A DNA stretch of 64,000 nt from Xestospongia bergquistia (taxonomy: Eukaryota; Porifera; Demospongiae; Haplosclerida; Petrosiidae). The translations under genes were made by a program, and so were the position numbers. Position 1 is the stretch's first letter; each line of letters opens with the position of its first letter. The DNA lies in contig OZ014419.1 of NCBI GenBank assembly GCA_963965975.1, forward strand, positions 5,235,677-5,299,676, written 5' to 3'. Of this stretch, positions 1 to 12,700 are shown piece after piece. A model generated the notes under the pieces. The model was not told the origin of the DNA. It worked only from the letters and a program-made list of their open reading frames with translations, and did not search any database.

Positions 1-1075
1 GTTGTATATTAAATTACTTAATAATTCTAGTGTACAACAGTCCATGTCACTTATTAGGGATAAAGAGAAGAAGAGCCTAGACTTCACAAACACCAGTTAA
101 TTAAATGTAACCCTTCCAGACCACCACAAACCTAACCTTCAAAACCAAGCCAGATACCAGTAATACAATGACAACGACATGTCAGCATTAATTTACAAAA
201 AATTATAAAGGGAGTTAAATAATTCAGGCTTATACAGCACACATAAGGGATAAATATGCAACACACTCAATGGTTAACAATTATGAAACAGAAGGGGTTA
301 AATTATTCAGGATTATAAAGCACACATAAAGGGATAAATTATGAAATGGAGGGTTAAATAATTCAAGATTATACGACACACACAAGGGGTTGATACACAA
401 CACACTCAATGGTCAACAATTAAAAACAGAAGGGGTTAAATTATTCAGGATTACACAACACAAAGGGAGTTAATATGGCAGACATAAGTTATAGAACATT
501 ATGACACACTAACAGACACACACAAAGGGATTAAAATAAATATGGAAGGGTCTGACGTCAGGTTTAATATCAAGAGAAAGGGTCACCATTATACACTAAC
601 AGACACACACAAAGGGATTAAAATAAATATGGAAGGTCTGACATCAGGTTTAGTATCAAGAGAAAGGGTCACCGTTATACATCAATAACACCTAGAAGGT
701 TATACAGGGAGAGTTTGTATATAGATACACAAAAGACAAAGATGAATGAGATGTGAGGTACCACAAGACAAGGAAGAGGATACAGTATTTGAAAGTATTG
801 ACAAAATAACATACAAACAGTTCTCCAATGTCCAAATCCACCTATTAATACCCCAGACTCATCAACCACCTATAATCACATTATGATGTCCATATACACA
901 ACACACAAAGACTGTCAACCTCAAGAACCAAGATAAAGAGCCACAACCAGCAATGTTGAATATTTTTCCAGACCCATCAACAATTATTGATGTCCACACA
1001 GTGTTAGTAGTAGATAAACCAATTAAAGCAGACCAAAACAGTTTATAATTGTACTATATATAGTGTAACCAACAA

Positions 1076-1195
1076 CCATTATCTAAATCACCATCTCAAT
1101 CATCACAATCACCATCACCACCATCTCCATCTCCATCATCTCCATCACCATCTCAATCATCGTCTCATTCATCATCTCCACCATCTCAGTACACT
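1076..1195. repeat. ATC/CCATCT-rich microsatellite, once per array unit
   Basis: An imperfect run of cac/atc/tcc triplets. Counterparts lie at about 6344-6455, 10815-10930, 18351-18460 and 34395-34522, and lengths and interruptions vary between copies. On the minus strand it translates to Met/Glu-rich spurious frames. Confidence 0.85.
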
Positions 1196-2751
1196 CAACT
1201 TGAACATCACTACAGAATGAAAAGTTTAACAAAAGGTATATAAAGATCAATCTTACATCATAGAGTGATTATTAGAGAACATCACTGCATCACCTCCAGT
1301 CCAGTCTAGTCACGCATAGAGTTAATGATACGCCTATATAATAGACTAAAGTCCATTTAAAAATTATTAAAATACATGTTTAGTAAAGAAATGTCCATAT
1401 TATTATAACAGATAACTTACATTAGTCATCAGTTAATGTACATAAGATCATCATTACCAGTGACATTAACCTTTCTATCCTATTATAGAACATTGAGGTT
1501 CATTTAGTAGACATTGTACTATTTAATAATTCAACTTACAGTAGGTATATTAACAATTGTTATCAGATCGTCTCTTATTACTTTATTGATAGACCTACTA
1601 AATGTAACAGAATTTGTTTTGTTCTAACATTGTTCTTACTATACAACACACAACCATTACAACATTATATCATTACACTACAGAACAAGTATAAAATGAA
1701 AAATAGCTATTACAACAGAGCACCAATAACAATTATTACTTGTAATTCTAGTGTACAATAAACACTAACTTTCAAACCCTCCACGCTGATTCAAACCATG
1801 AATGAAAACTTAACAAAAGCCCTGGTGCCAATGAACAGGACACGAAAAATTCTAGATGCCACACTGAAGTAAATTTTTAGATGCCAGTAAAAAATACTGA
1901 AGTAAAATTCTACATGCCAGTAAAAATACTGTAGTACATTTTTAGATGCCAGTAATAAAGTAATTCTAGTAATAAAGTAATTCTCATCTTTCTCGATAAT
2001 AACAAAAGCTTTAAACAAATTCTTTGGCTAAAGAGATTAGCTCAAAGGACAAGATGAATTGGTAGATTTACAGCTCTTTATCCGCATGGAAAACAATAGT
2101 AATACTTGACTTTTGGCATCTGGTACATCAGATCATCACTACCAGTGATCATTAAACCTGTCCATCCTATTAAATAGTTCATTCAGTAGAAAATTCTACT
2201 ATTTAATAAGTCAACTTACAGTAGTCATAAGTTAATGTAGATTAGATCGTAAACCTATTAGAGTGACAAAAGTGATCGTACTTATAGCATAGTATAAGTA
2301 TTATGATACAGCTATCATCATTCCCAGCACTCAACTAGAACATGTTGCAACTAGAGAATGAAAACAACTAAAGAATAAAAATGGGCAGTTTGATTTTCAA
2401 TCTTACATAGAGCAGTTATTAGAGAACTCCACTACATCATCTCCAGTCTAGTCATATATAGTATATCATAGGACTATACTAGATCCAGATCATCACATGT
2501 TGATGTAGAATAAAACAGTCCTACTATAAAATGAAAAATACTTATTATAACAGAGCAATAATAATTATTATAAATTGACAAGAGTCTGTTGTATATTAAA
2601 ATTACTTAGCTGTTAGGGATAAAGAGAAGAGTTTATATTTCATAGACATCTGCTATAAAACCTAACTTTCAAACCCTCCAGGCTGATACAAACCATGAAA
2701 GAAAACTTAACAAAAGCCCTGATGCCAATGAACAGGACACAAAAAATTCTA

Positions 2752-3532
2752 TACTCTGTCCGAGTTGAGAAAAGCCCCTTATTAAAAAAAAGGTGTTTTA
2801 TGCATGGAATGTAAGGTGAGGTATTTCCTCGCCTGTTAGCGCTGAAGTACGTGTTAAGTGTATTCATTATTTGTTCACGTGGATGTCATGCGAACACTCC
2901 ACGTTTTTTCACGTGCTTGTAAACATGCCAAGTGGAAAAAGATTGCGATCACAAACAAAGGAGGTTGCTGTGAATGTCTATGAATATTTCGAGGAACTTA
3001 GCAGGCGCAAACAGACTGAAGGATCTCTGAAACGAACCTGTGATGCCACAGGACTTTCATGTTCCAGTATCAATCTGACAGTTCTGATGACGAATAATTT
3101 TAGACATTTTCAGTTTTCCTTTTTTGTCAAAAGGTTTTTTCAAAACCACGGTGGCTTTATAGCTGCCCAAAATCGCAAAAGACGATACCTGGTTATTATT
3201 TTAATAGTAATAATTGATACAAAGGCATTTATTCGTATAATTAGAATTGTAATTTTGACTTGCCACGTGATAGTCGGCTGACTTTTCGAGGTGAAAATCG
3301 ATTTTTGTTATCTGCTCGAAGGTGTGCAATTTCAAGTATGCGAAAGGTATGCCATTCAAAATGTATGGAGTTTTATAGTTTGGTACTTTCTCGTAGCGCT
3401 AGAGAGCCAAATTTTATATATAAAATGCGCGTTTGCAAGCTGAATCGATTGGTGCAAGTCCCATGTGGATAGCACGTAAAACGGCAAAGTTATTCACACG
3501 TCTGGGTGGCTTTTCTCAACTCGGACAGAGTA
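2752..3532. mobile_element. 781-bp non-autonomous Tc1/mariner-like element with TA duplication
   Basis: The ends are perfect 25-bp inverted repeats, starting TACTCTGTCCGAGTTG at 2752 and ending with its reverse complement at 3532. TA flanks both sides (2750-2751 and 3533-3534). Unit 2 gives the empty site with a single TA, so the insertion and its duplication are directly visible. A TA target and short inverted ends are typical of the IS630/Tc1/mariner group. The interior carries only a helix-turn-helix-like N-terminal frame and no DDE/D catalytic domain, so it would depend on a transposase made elsewhere. Confidence 0.85.
2925..3077 (+). pseudogene. N-terminal helix-turn-helix remnant of a Tc1/mariner-like transposase
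   Basis: The frame starting at the ATG at 2925 reads MPSGKRLRSQTKEV, then a helix-rich stretch ending in TCDATGLSCSSINL. A basic start followed by a helix-turn-helix ending in a T..TGLS.SSI type motif resembles the N-terminus of IS630/Tc1-type transposases (family knowledge, not searched). The frame stays open to 3281, but after about residue 50 it becomes low-complexity and hydrophobic with no catalytic aspartates. An ATG 54 bases upstream is also in frame; I prefer 2925 because the homology-like part begins there. This is probably an internally deleted derivative of a longer element. Confidence 0.5.
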
Positions 3533-5234
3533 TAGATGCCATACTGAAGTAAATTTTTAGATCCCAGTAAAAAATACTGAAGTAAATTTCTAGATGCCAG
3601 TAAAAAATAGTGTAGTAAATTTTTAGATGCTAGTAATAAAGTAATTCTGATCTTTCTGGATAATAACTAAAGCTTAAAACAAATTCTTTAGTAGAAAATT
3701 GTACTACTTAATAAGTCAACTTACAGTAGTCATAAGTTAATGTAGATTAGATCATAAATATATTAGAGTGACAAAAGGGTCAGTAGTATCGTACTTATAA
3801 CATAGTATAAGTATTATGATACAGCTATCATCATTCCCAGCACTCAACTAGAACATGTTGCAACTAGAGAATGAAAACAACTAGAGAATAAAAATGGACA
3901 GTTTGATTTTCAATCTTACATAGAGTAGTTATTAGAGAACTTCACTACATCATCTCCAGTCTAGTCATATATAGTATATCATAGGACTATACTAGATCCA
4001 GATCATCACATGTTGATGTAGAATAAATTACTATTATAATTGAAGAGAACAAATAGTAAAAACATTTATTTAATATAAGTGTTTCTATTAACTTACTAGA
4101 AGTAGGACAATCATCTCCAATAGACCAGTCAGTAAACAGACCTATTCTACTCTTATCCTAAAAGAAGGTATCATTTAAATTTTTGAGTTTATAACTCTCA
4201 TTTAGTTGATGGTCATCTCCAGTAGAAAACAGTCCTACTATAAAATGAAAAATAATTATTATTGCTATAATAATTATTATAAATTGACAAGAGTCAGTTG
4301 TATATTAAAATTATTTGTTGTTAGGGATAAAGAGAAGAGTTTATATTTATAGACATCTGCTATAAAACCTAACCTTCAAACCCTTTCAGGCTGATACAAA
4401 CCATGAATGAGAACTTACCAAAAGCCCTGATGCCAATGAACAGGACACAAAAAATTCTAGATCCCATACTGAAGTAAATTTTTAGATCCCAGTAAAATTC
4501 TACATGCCATACTGTAGTAAATATTTAGATGCCAGTAAAAAAACTGAAGTAAATTTTTAGATGCCAGTAATAAAACAATTCCGCTCTTTCTGGATAATAA
4601 CAAAAGCTTTAAACAAATTCTTTGGCTAAAAACATTAACTCAAACGATAAGATAAATTGGTAGATTTACAGCTCTTTATCCACATGGAAAACAATAGTAA
4701 TACTTGACTTTTGGCATCTGGTACATCAGATCATCACTACCAGTGATCATTAAACCTGTCCATCCTATTAAATACTTCATTCAGTAGAAAATTCTACTAT
4801 TTAATAAGTCAACTTACTGTAGTCATCAGTTAATGTAGATTAGATCATAAAGAGTGACAAAAAATATTATGATACAGCTGTAATCATTCCCAGCACTCAA
4901 CTAGAACATGTTACAACTAGAAAAAAAAACAACTAGAGAATAATTACTATTATGTAGAATAAAATACTATTATAATAGAAGAGAACAAACAGTAAAAACT
5001 TTTATTTAATAAAAGTGTTTCTATTAACTTACTAGAAGTAGGACAATCATCTCCAATAGACCAGTCAGTAAACAGACCTATTTTACTCTTATCCTAAAAG
5101 AAGATATCATTTAGATTATTGAGTTTATAACTCTCAATTAGTTGATAATCTCCAGTAGAAAACAGTCCTACTATAAAATGAAAAATATTTATTATAACAG
5201 AGCAATAATAATTATTATAAATTGACAAGAGTCT

Positions 5235-8200
5235 GTTGTATATTAAATTACTTAATAATTCTAGTGTACAACAGTCCATGTCACTTATTAGGGATAAAGA
5301 GAAGAAGAGCCTAGACTTCACAAACACCAGTTAATTAAATGTAACCCTTCCAGACCACCACAAACCTAACCTTCAAAACCAAGCCAGATACCAGTAATAC
5401 AATGACAACGACATGTCAGCATTAATTTACAAAAAATTATAAAGGGAGTTAAATAATTCAGGCTTATACAGCACACATAAGGGATAAATATGCAACACAC
5501 TCAATGGTTAACAATTATGAAACAGAAGGGGTTAAATTATTCAGGATTATAAAGCACACATAAAGGGATAAATTATGAAATGGAGGGTTAAATAATTCAA
5601 GATTATACGACACACACAAGGGGTTGATACACAACACACTCAATGGTCAACAATTAAAAACAGAAGGGGTTAAATTATTCAGGATTACACAACACAAAGG
5701 GAGTTAATATGGCAGACATAAGTTATAGAACATTATGACACACTAACAGACACACACAAAGGGATTAAAATAAATATGGAAGGGTCTGACGTCAGGTTTA
5801 ATATCAAGAGAAAGGGTCACCATTATACACTAACAGACACACACAAAGGGATTAAAATAAATATGGAAGGTCTGACATCAGGTTTAGTATCAAGAGAAAG
5901 GGTCACCGTTATACATCAATAACACCTAGAAGGTTATACAGGGAGAGTTTGTATATAGATACACAAAAGACAAAGATGAATGAGATGTGAGGTACCACAA
6001 GACAAGGAAGAGGATACAGTATTTGAAAGTATTGACAAAATAACATACAAACAGTTCTCCAATGTCCAAATCCACCTATTAATACCCCAGACTCATCAAC
6101 CACCTATAATCACATTATGATGTCCATATACACAACACACAAACTGATCCCTGACCATACTCAACACACAAAGACTGTCAACCTCAAGAACCAAGATAAA
6201 GAGCCACAACCAGCAATGTTGAATATTTTTCCAGACCCATCAACAATTATTGATGTCCACACAGTGTTAGTAGTAGATAAACCAATTAAAGCAGACCAAA
6301 ACAGTTTATAATTGTACTATATATAGTGTAACCAACAACCATTATCTAAATCACCATCTCAATCATCACAATCACCATCACCACCATCTCCATCTCCATC
6401 ATCTCCATCACCATCTCAATCATCGTCTCATTCATCATCTCCACCATCTCAGTACACTCAACTTGAACATCACTACAGAATGAAAAGTTTAACAAAAGGT
6501 ATATAAAGATCAATCTTACATCATAGAGTGATTATTAGAGAACATCACTGCATCACCTCCAGTCCAGTCTAGTCACGCATAGAGTTAATGATACGCCTAT
6601 ATAATAGACTAAAGTCCATTTAAAAATTATTAAAATACATGTTTAGTAAAGAAATGTCCATATTATTATAACAGATAACTTACATTAGTCATCAGTTAAT
6701 GTACATAAGATCATCATTACCAGTGACATTAACCTTTCTATCCTATTATAGAACATTGAGGTTCATTTAGTAGACATTGTACTATTTAATAATTCAACTT
6801 ACAGTAGGTATATTAACAATTGTTATCAGATCGTCTCTTATTACTTTATTGATAGACCTACTAAATGTAACAGAATTTGTTTTGTTCTAACATTGTTCTT
6901 ACTATACAACACACAACCATTACAACATTATATCATTACACTACAGAACAAGTATAAAATGAAAAATAGCTATTACAACAGAGCACCAATAACAATTATT
7001 ACTTGTAATTCTAGTGTACAATAAACACTAACTTTCAAACCCTCCACGCTGATTCAAACCATGAATGAAAACTTAACAAAAGCCCTGGTGCCAATGAACA
7101 GGACACGAAAAATTCTAGATGCCACACTGAAGTAAATTTTTAGATGCCAGTAAAAAATACTGAAGTAAAATTCTACATGCCAGTAAAAATACTGTAGTAC
7201 ATTTTTAGATGCCAGTAATAAAGTAATTCTAGTAATAAAGTAATTCTCATCTTTCTCGATAATAACAAAAGCTTTAAACAAATTCTTTGGCTAAAGAGAT
7301 TAGCTCAAAGGACAAGATGAATTGGTAGATTTACAGCTCTTTATCCGCATGGAAAACAATAGTAATACTTGACTTTTGGCATCTGGTACATCAGATCATC
7401 ACTACCAGTGATCATTAAACCTGTCCATCCTATTAAATAGTTCATTCAGTAGAAAATTCTACTATTTAATAAGTCAACTTACAGTAGTCATAAGTTAATG
7501 TAGATTAGATCGTAAACCTATTAGAGTGACAAAAGTGATCGTACTTATAGCATAGTATAAGTATTATGATACAGCTATCATCATTCCCAGCACTCAACTA
7601 GAACATGTTGCAACTAGAGAATGAAAACAACTAAAGAATAAAAATGGGCAGTTTGATTTTCAATCTTACATAGAGCAGTTATTAGAGAACCCCACTACAT
7701 CATCTCCAGTCTAGTCATATATAGTATATCATAGGACTATACTAGATCCAGATCATCACATGTTGATGTAGAATAAAACAGTCCTACTATAAAATGAAAA
7801 ATACTTATTATAACAGAGCAATAATAATTATTATAAATTGACAAGAGTCTGTTGTATATTAAAATTACTTAGCTGTTAGGGATAAAGAGAAGAGTTTATA
7901 TTTCATAGACATCTGCTATAAAACCTAACTTTCAAACCCTCCAGGCTGATACAAACCATGAAAGAAAACTTAACAAAAGCCCTGATGCCAATGAACAGGA
8001 CACAAAAAATTCTAGATGCCATACTGAAGTAAATTTTTAGATCCCAGTAAAAAATACTGAAGTAAATTTCTAGATGCCAGTAAAAAATAGTGTAGTAAAT
8101 TTTTAGATGCTAGTAATAAAGTAATTCTGATCTTTCTGGATAATAACTAAAGCTTAAAACAAATTCTTTAGTAGAAAATTGTACTACTTAATAAGTCAAC

Positions 8201-9719
8201 TTACAGTAGTCATAAGTTAATGTAGATTAGATCATAAATATATTAGAGTGACAAAAGGGTCAGTAGTATCGTACTTATAACATAGTATAAGTATTATGAT
8301 ACAGCTATCATCATTCCCAGCACTCAACTAGAACATGTTGCAACTAGAGAATGAAAACAACTAGAGAATAAAAATGGACAGTTTGATTTTCAATCTTACA
8401 TAGAGTAGTTATTAGAGAACTTCACTACATCATCTCCAGTCTAGTCATATATAGTATATCATAGGACTATACTAGATCCAGATCATCACATGTTGATGTA
8501 GAATAAATTACTATTATAATTGAAGAGAACAAATAGTAAAAACATTTATTTAATATAAGTGTTTCTATTAACTTACTAGAAGTAGGACAATCATCTCCAA
8601 TAGACCAGTCAGTAAACAGACCTATTCTACTCTTATCCTAAAAGAAGGTATCATTTAAATTTTTGAGTTTATAACTCTCATTTAGTTGATGGTCATCTCC
8701 AGTAGAAAACAGTCCTACTATAAAATGAAAAATACTTATTATAACAGAGCAATAATAATTATTATAAATTGACAAGAGTCAGTTGTATATTAAAATTATT
8801 TGTTGTTAGGGATAAAGAGAAGAGTTTATATTTATAGACATCTGCTATAAAACCTAACCTTCAAACCCTTTCAGGCTGATACAAACCATGAATGAGAACT
8901 TACCAAAAGCCCTGATGCCAATGAACAGGACACAAAAAATTCTAGATCCCATACTGAAGTAAATTTTTAGATCCCAGTAAAATTCTACATGCCATACTGT
9001 AGTAAATATTTAGATGCCAGTAAAAAAACTGAAGTAAATTTTTAGATGCCAGTAATAAAACAATTCCGCTCTTTCTGGATAATAACAAAAGCTTTAAACA
9101 AATTCTTTGGCTAAAAACATTAACTCAAACGATAAGATAAATTGGTAGATTTACAGCTCTTTATCCACATGGAAAACAATAGTAATACTTGACTTTTGGC
9201 ATCTAGTACATCAGATCATCACTACCAGTGATCATTAAACCTGTCCATCCTATTAAATACTTCATTCAGTAGAAAATTCTACTATTTAATAAGTCAACTT
9301 ACTGTAGTCATCAGTTAATGTAGATTAGATCATAAAGAGTGACAAAAAATATTATGATACAGCTGTAATCATTCCCAGCACTCAACTAGAACATGTTGCA
9401 ACTAGAAAAAAAAACAACTAGAAAATAATTACTATTATGTAGAATAAAATACTATTATAATAGAAGAGAACAAACAGTAAAAACTTTTATTTAATATAAG
9501 TGTTTCTATTAACTTACTAGAAGTAGGACAATCATCTCCAATAGACCAGTCAGTAAACAGACCTATTCTACTCTTATCCTAAAAGAAGATATCATTTAGA
9601 TTATTGAGTTTATAACTCTCAATTAGTTGATAATCTCCAGTAGAAAACAGTCCTACTATAAAATGAAAAATATTTATTATAACAGAGCAATAATAATTAT
9701 TATAAATTGACAAGAGTCT
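5235..9719. repeat. Array unit 2, uninterrupted 4485-bp unit
   Basis: This is the cleanest full unit. It contains the single-copy-per-unit part (about 5235-6980), then three subrepeats, each marked by the motif aaccctccaggctgata or a close variant (near 7035, 7935, 8870). It shows the empty site for the transposon of unit 1: around 8010-8020 the sequence runs attctagatgcc without interruption. Confidence 0.88.
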
Positions 9720-12700
9720 GTTGTATATTAAATTACTTAATAATTCTAGTGTACAACAGTCCATGTCACTTATTAGGGATAAAGAGAAGAAGAGCCTAGA
9801 CTTCACAAACACCAGTTAATTAAATGTAACCCTTCCAGACCACCACAAACCTAACCTTCAAAACCAAGCCAGATACCAGTAATACAATGACAACGACATG
9901 TCAGCATTAATTTACAAAAAATTATAAAGGGAGTTAAATAATTCAGGCTTATACAGCACACATAAGGGATAAATATGCAACACACTCAATGGTTAACAAT
10001 TATGAAACAGAAGGGGTTAAATTATTCAGGATTATAAAGCACACATAAAGGGATAAATTATGAAATGGAGGGTTAAATAATTCAAGATTATACGACACAC
10101 ACAAGGGGTTGATACACAACACACTCAATGGTCAACAATTAAAAACAGAAGGGGTTAAATTATTCAGGATTACACAACACAAAGGGAGTTAATATGGCAG
10201 ACATAAGTTATAGAACATTATGACACACTAACAGACACACACAAAGGGATTAAAATAAATATGGAAGGGTCTGACGTCAGGTTTAATATCAAGAGAAAGG
10301 GTCACCATTATACACTAACAGACACACACAAAGGGATTAAAATAAATATGGAAGGTCTGACATCAGGTTTAGTATCAAGAGAAAGGGTCACCGTTATACA
10401 TCAATAACACCTAGAAGGTTATACAGGGAGAGTTTGTATATAGATACACAAAAGACAAAGATGAATGAGATGTGAGGTACCACAAGACAAGGAAGAGGAT
10501 ACAGTATTTGAAAGTATTGACAAAATAACATACAAACAGTTCTCCAATGTCCAAATCCACCTATTAATACCCCAGACTCATCAACCACCTATAATCACAT
10601 TATGATGTCCATATACACAACACACAAACTGATCCCTGACCATACTCAACACACAAAGACTGTCAACCTCAAGAACCAAGATAAAGAGCCACAACCAGCA
10701 ATGTTGAATATTTTTCCAGACCCATCAACAATTATTGATGTCCACACAGTGTTAGTAGTAGATATACCAATTAAAGGAGACCAAAACAGTTTATAATTGT
10801 ACTATATATAGTGTAACCATTATCTCCATCACCATCTCAATCATCACAATCACCATCACCACCATCTCCATCTCCATCATCTCCATCACCATCTCAATCA
10901 TCGTCTCATTCATCATCTCCACCATCTCAGTACACTCAACTTGAACATCACTACAGAATGAAAAGTTTAACAAAAGGTATATAAAGATCAATCTTACATC
11001 ATAGAGTGATTATTAGAGAACATCACTGCATCACCTCCAGTCCAGTCTAGTCACGCATAGAGTTAATGATACGCCTATATAATAGACTAAAGTCCATTTA
11101 AAAATTATTAAAATACATGTTTAGTAAAGAAATGTCCATATCATTATAACAGATAACTTACATTAGTCATCAGTTAATGTACATAAGATCATCATTACCA
11201 GTGACATTAACCTTTCTATCCTATTATAGAACATTGAGGTTCATTTAGTAGACATTGTACTATTTAATAATTCAACTTACAATAGGTATATTAACAATTG
11301 TTATCAGATCGTCTCTTATTACTTTATTGATAGACCTACTAAATGTAACAGAATTTGTTTTGTTCTAACATTGTTCTTACTATACAACACACAACCATTA
11401 CAACATTATATCATTACACTACAGAACAAGTATAAAATGAAAAATAGCTATTACAACAGAGCACCAATAACAATTATTACTTGTAATTCTAGGTTACAAT
11501 AAACACTAACTTTCAAACCCTCCACGCTGATACAAACCATGAATGAAAACTTAACAAAAGCCCTGGTGCCAATGAACAGGACACGAAAAATTCTAGATGC
11601 CACACTGAAGTAAAGTTTTAGATGCCAGTAAAAAATACTAAAGTAAAATTCTACCTGCCAGTAAAAATACTGTAGTACATTTTTAGATGCCAGTAATAAA
11701 GTAATTCTAGTAATAAAGTAATTCTCATCTTTCTAGATAATAACAAAAGCTTTAAACAAATTCTTTGGCTAAAGAGATTAGCTCAAAGGACAAGATGAAT
11801 TGGTAGATTTACAGCTCTTTATCCGCATGGAAAACAATAGTAATACTTGACTTTTGGCATCTGGTACATCAGATCATCACTACTAGTGATCATTAAACCT
11901 GTCCATCCTATTAAATAGTTCATTCAGTAGAAAATTCTACTATTTAATAAGTCAACTTACAGTAGTCATAAGTTAATGTAGATTAGATCGTAAACCTATT
12001 AGAGTGACGAAATAGTATAAGTATTATGATACAGCTATCATCATTCCCAGCACTCAACTAGAACATGTTGCAACTAGAGAATGAAAACAACTAAAGAATA
12101 AAAATGGGCAGTTTGATTTTCAATCTTACATAGAGCAGTTATTAGAGAACTTCACTACATCATCTCCAGTCTAGTCATATATAGTATATCATAGGACTAT
12201 ACTAGATCCAGATCATCACATGTTGATGTAGAATAAATTACTACTATAATAGAAGAGAACAAACAGTAAAAACATTATTTAATATAAGTGTTTTTATTAA
12301 CTTACTAGAAGTAGGACAATCATCTCCAATAGACCAATAAGTAAACAGACCTATTCTACTCTATCCTAAAAGAAGGTATCATTTAAATTGTGTTGAGTTT
12401 ATAACTCTCAATTAGTTGATGGTCATCTCCAGTAGAAAACAGTCCTACTATAAAATGAAAAATACTTATTATAACAGAGCAATAATAATTATTATAAATT
12501 GACAAGAGTCTGTTGTCTATTAAAATTACTTAGTTGATAGGGATAAAGAGAAGAGTTTATATTTCATAGACATCTGCTATGAAACCTAACCTTCAAACCC
12601 TCCAGGCTGATACAAACCATGAATGAAAACTTAACAAAACCCCTGATGCCAATGAACAGGACATAAAAAAAAATCCTGATGCCATACTGAAGTTTTAGAT

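Larger units (their letters stand above)
1..5234. repeat. Array unit 1, carrying a transposon insertion
   Basis: This is the first complete unit visible. It matches unit 2 closely except for a 781-bp insertion at 2752-3532 and the absence of about 29 bases near 908 that are present in units 2 and 3 (near 6139 and 10624). The transposon is therefore younger than the duplication, or was lost from the other units. Confidence 0.85.

Noticed and set aside
675-869. Recurrent 64-, 75- and 77-codon frames in the tandem array
   Set aside because: They recur because the DNA repeats. Their peptides are hydrophobic and Tyr/Phe-rich by AT composition, and the subrepeat copies vary by indels without keeping frame.
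3260-3472. 70-codon frame in the right half of the Tc1/mariner-like element
   Set aside because: It has no transposase motif, overlaps the end of the helix-turn-helix frame in another frame, and runs on towards the inverted end.
10791-10991. Met/Glu-rich frame on the minus strand
   Set aside because: It is a translation of the ATC-type microsatellite.
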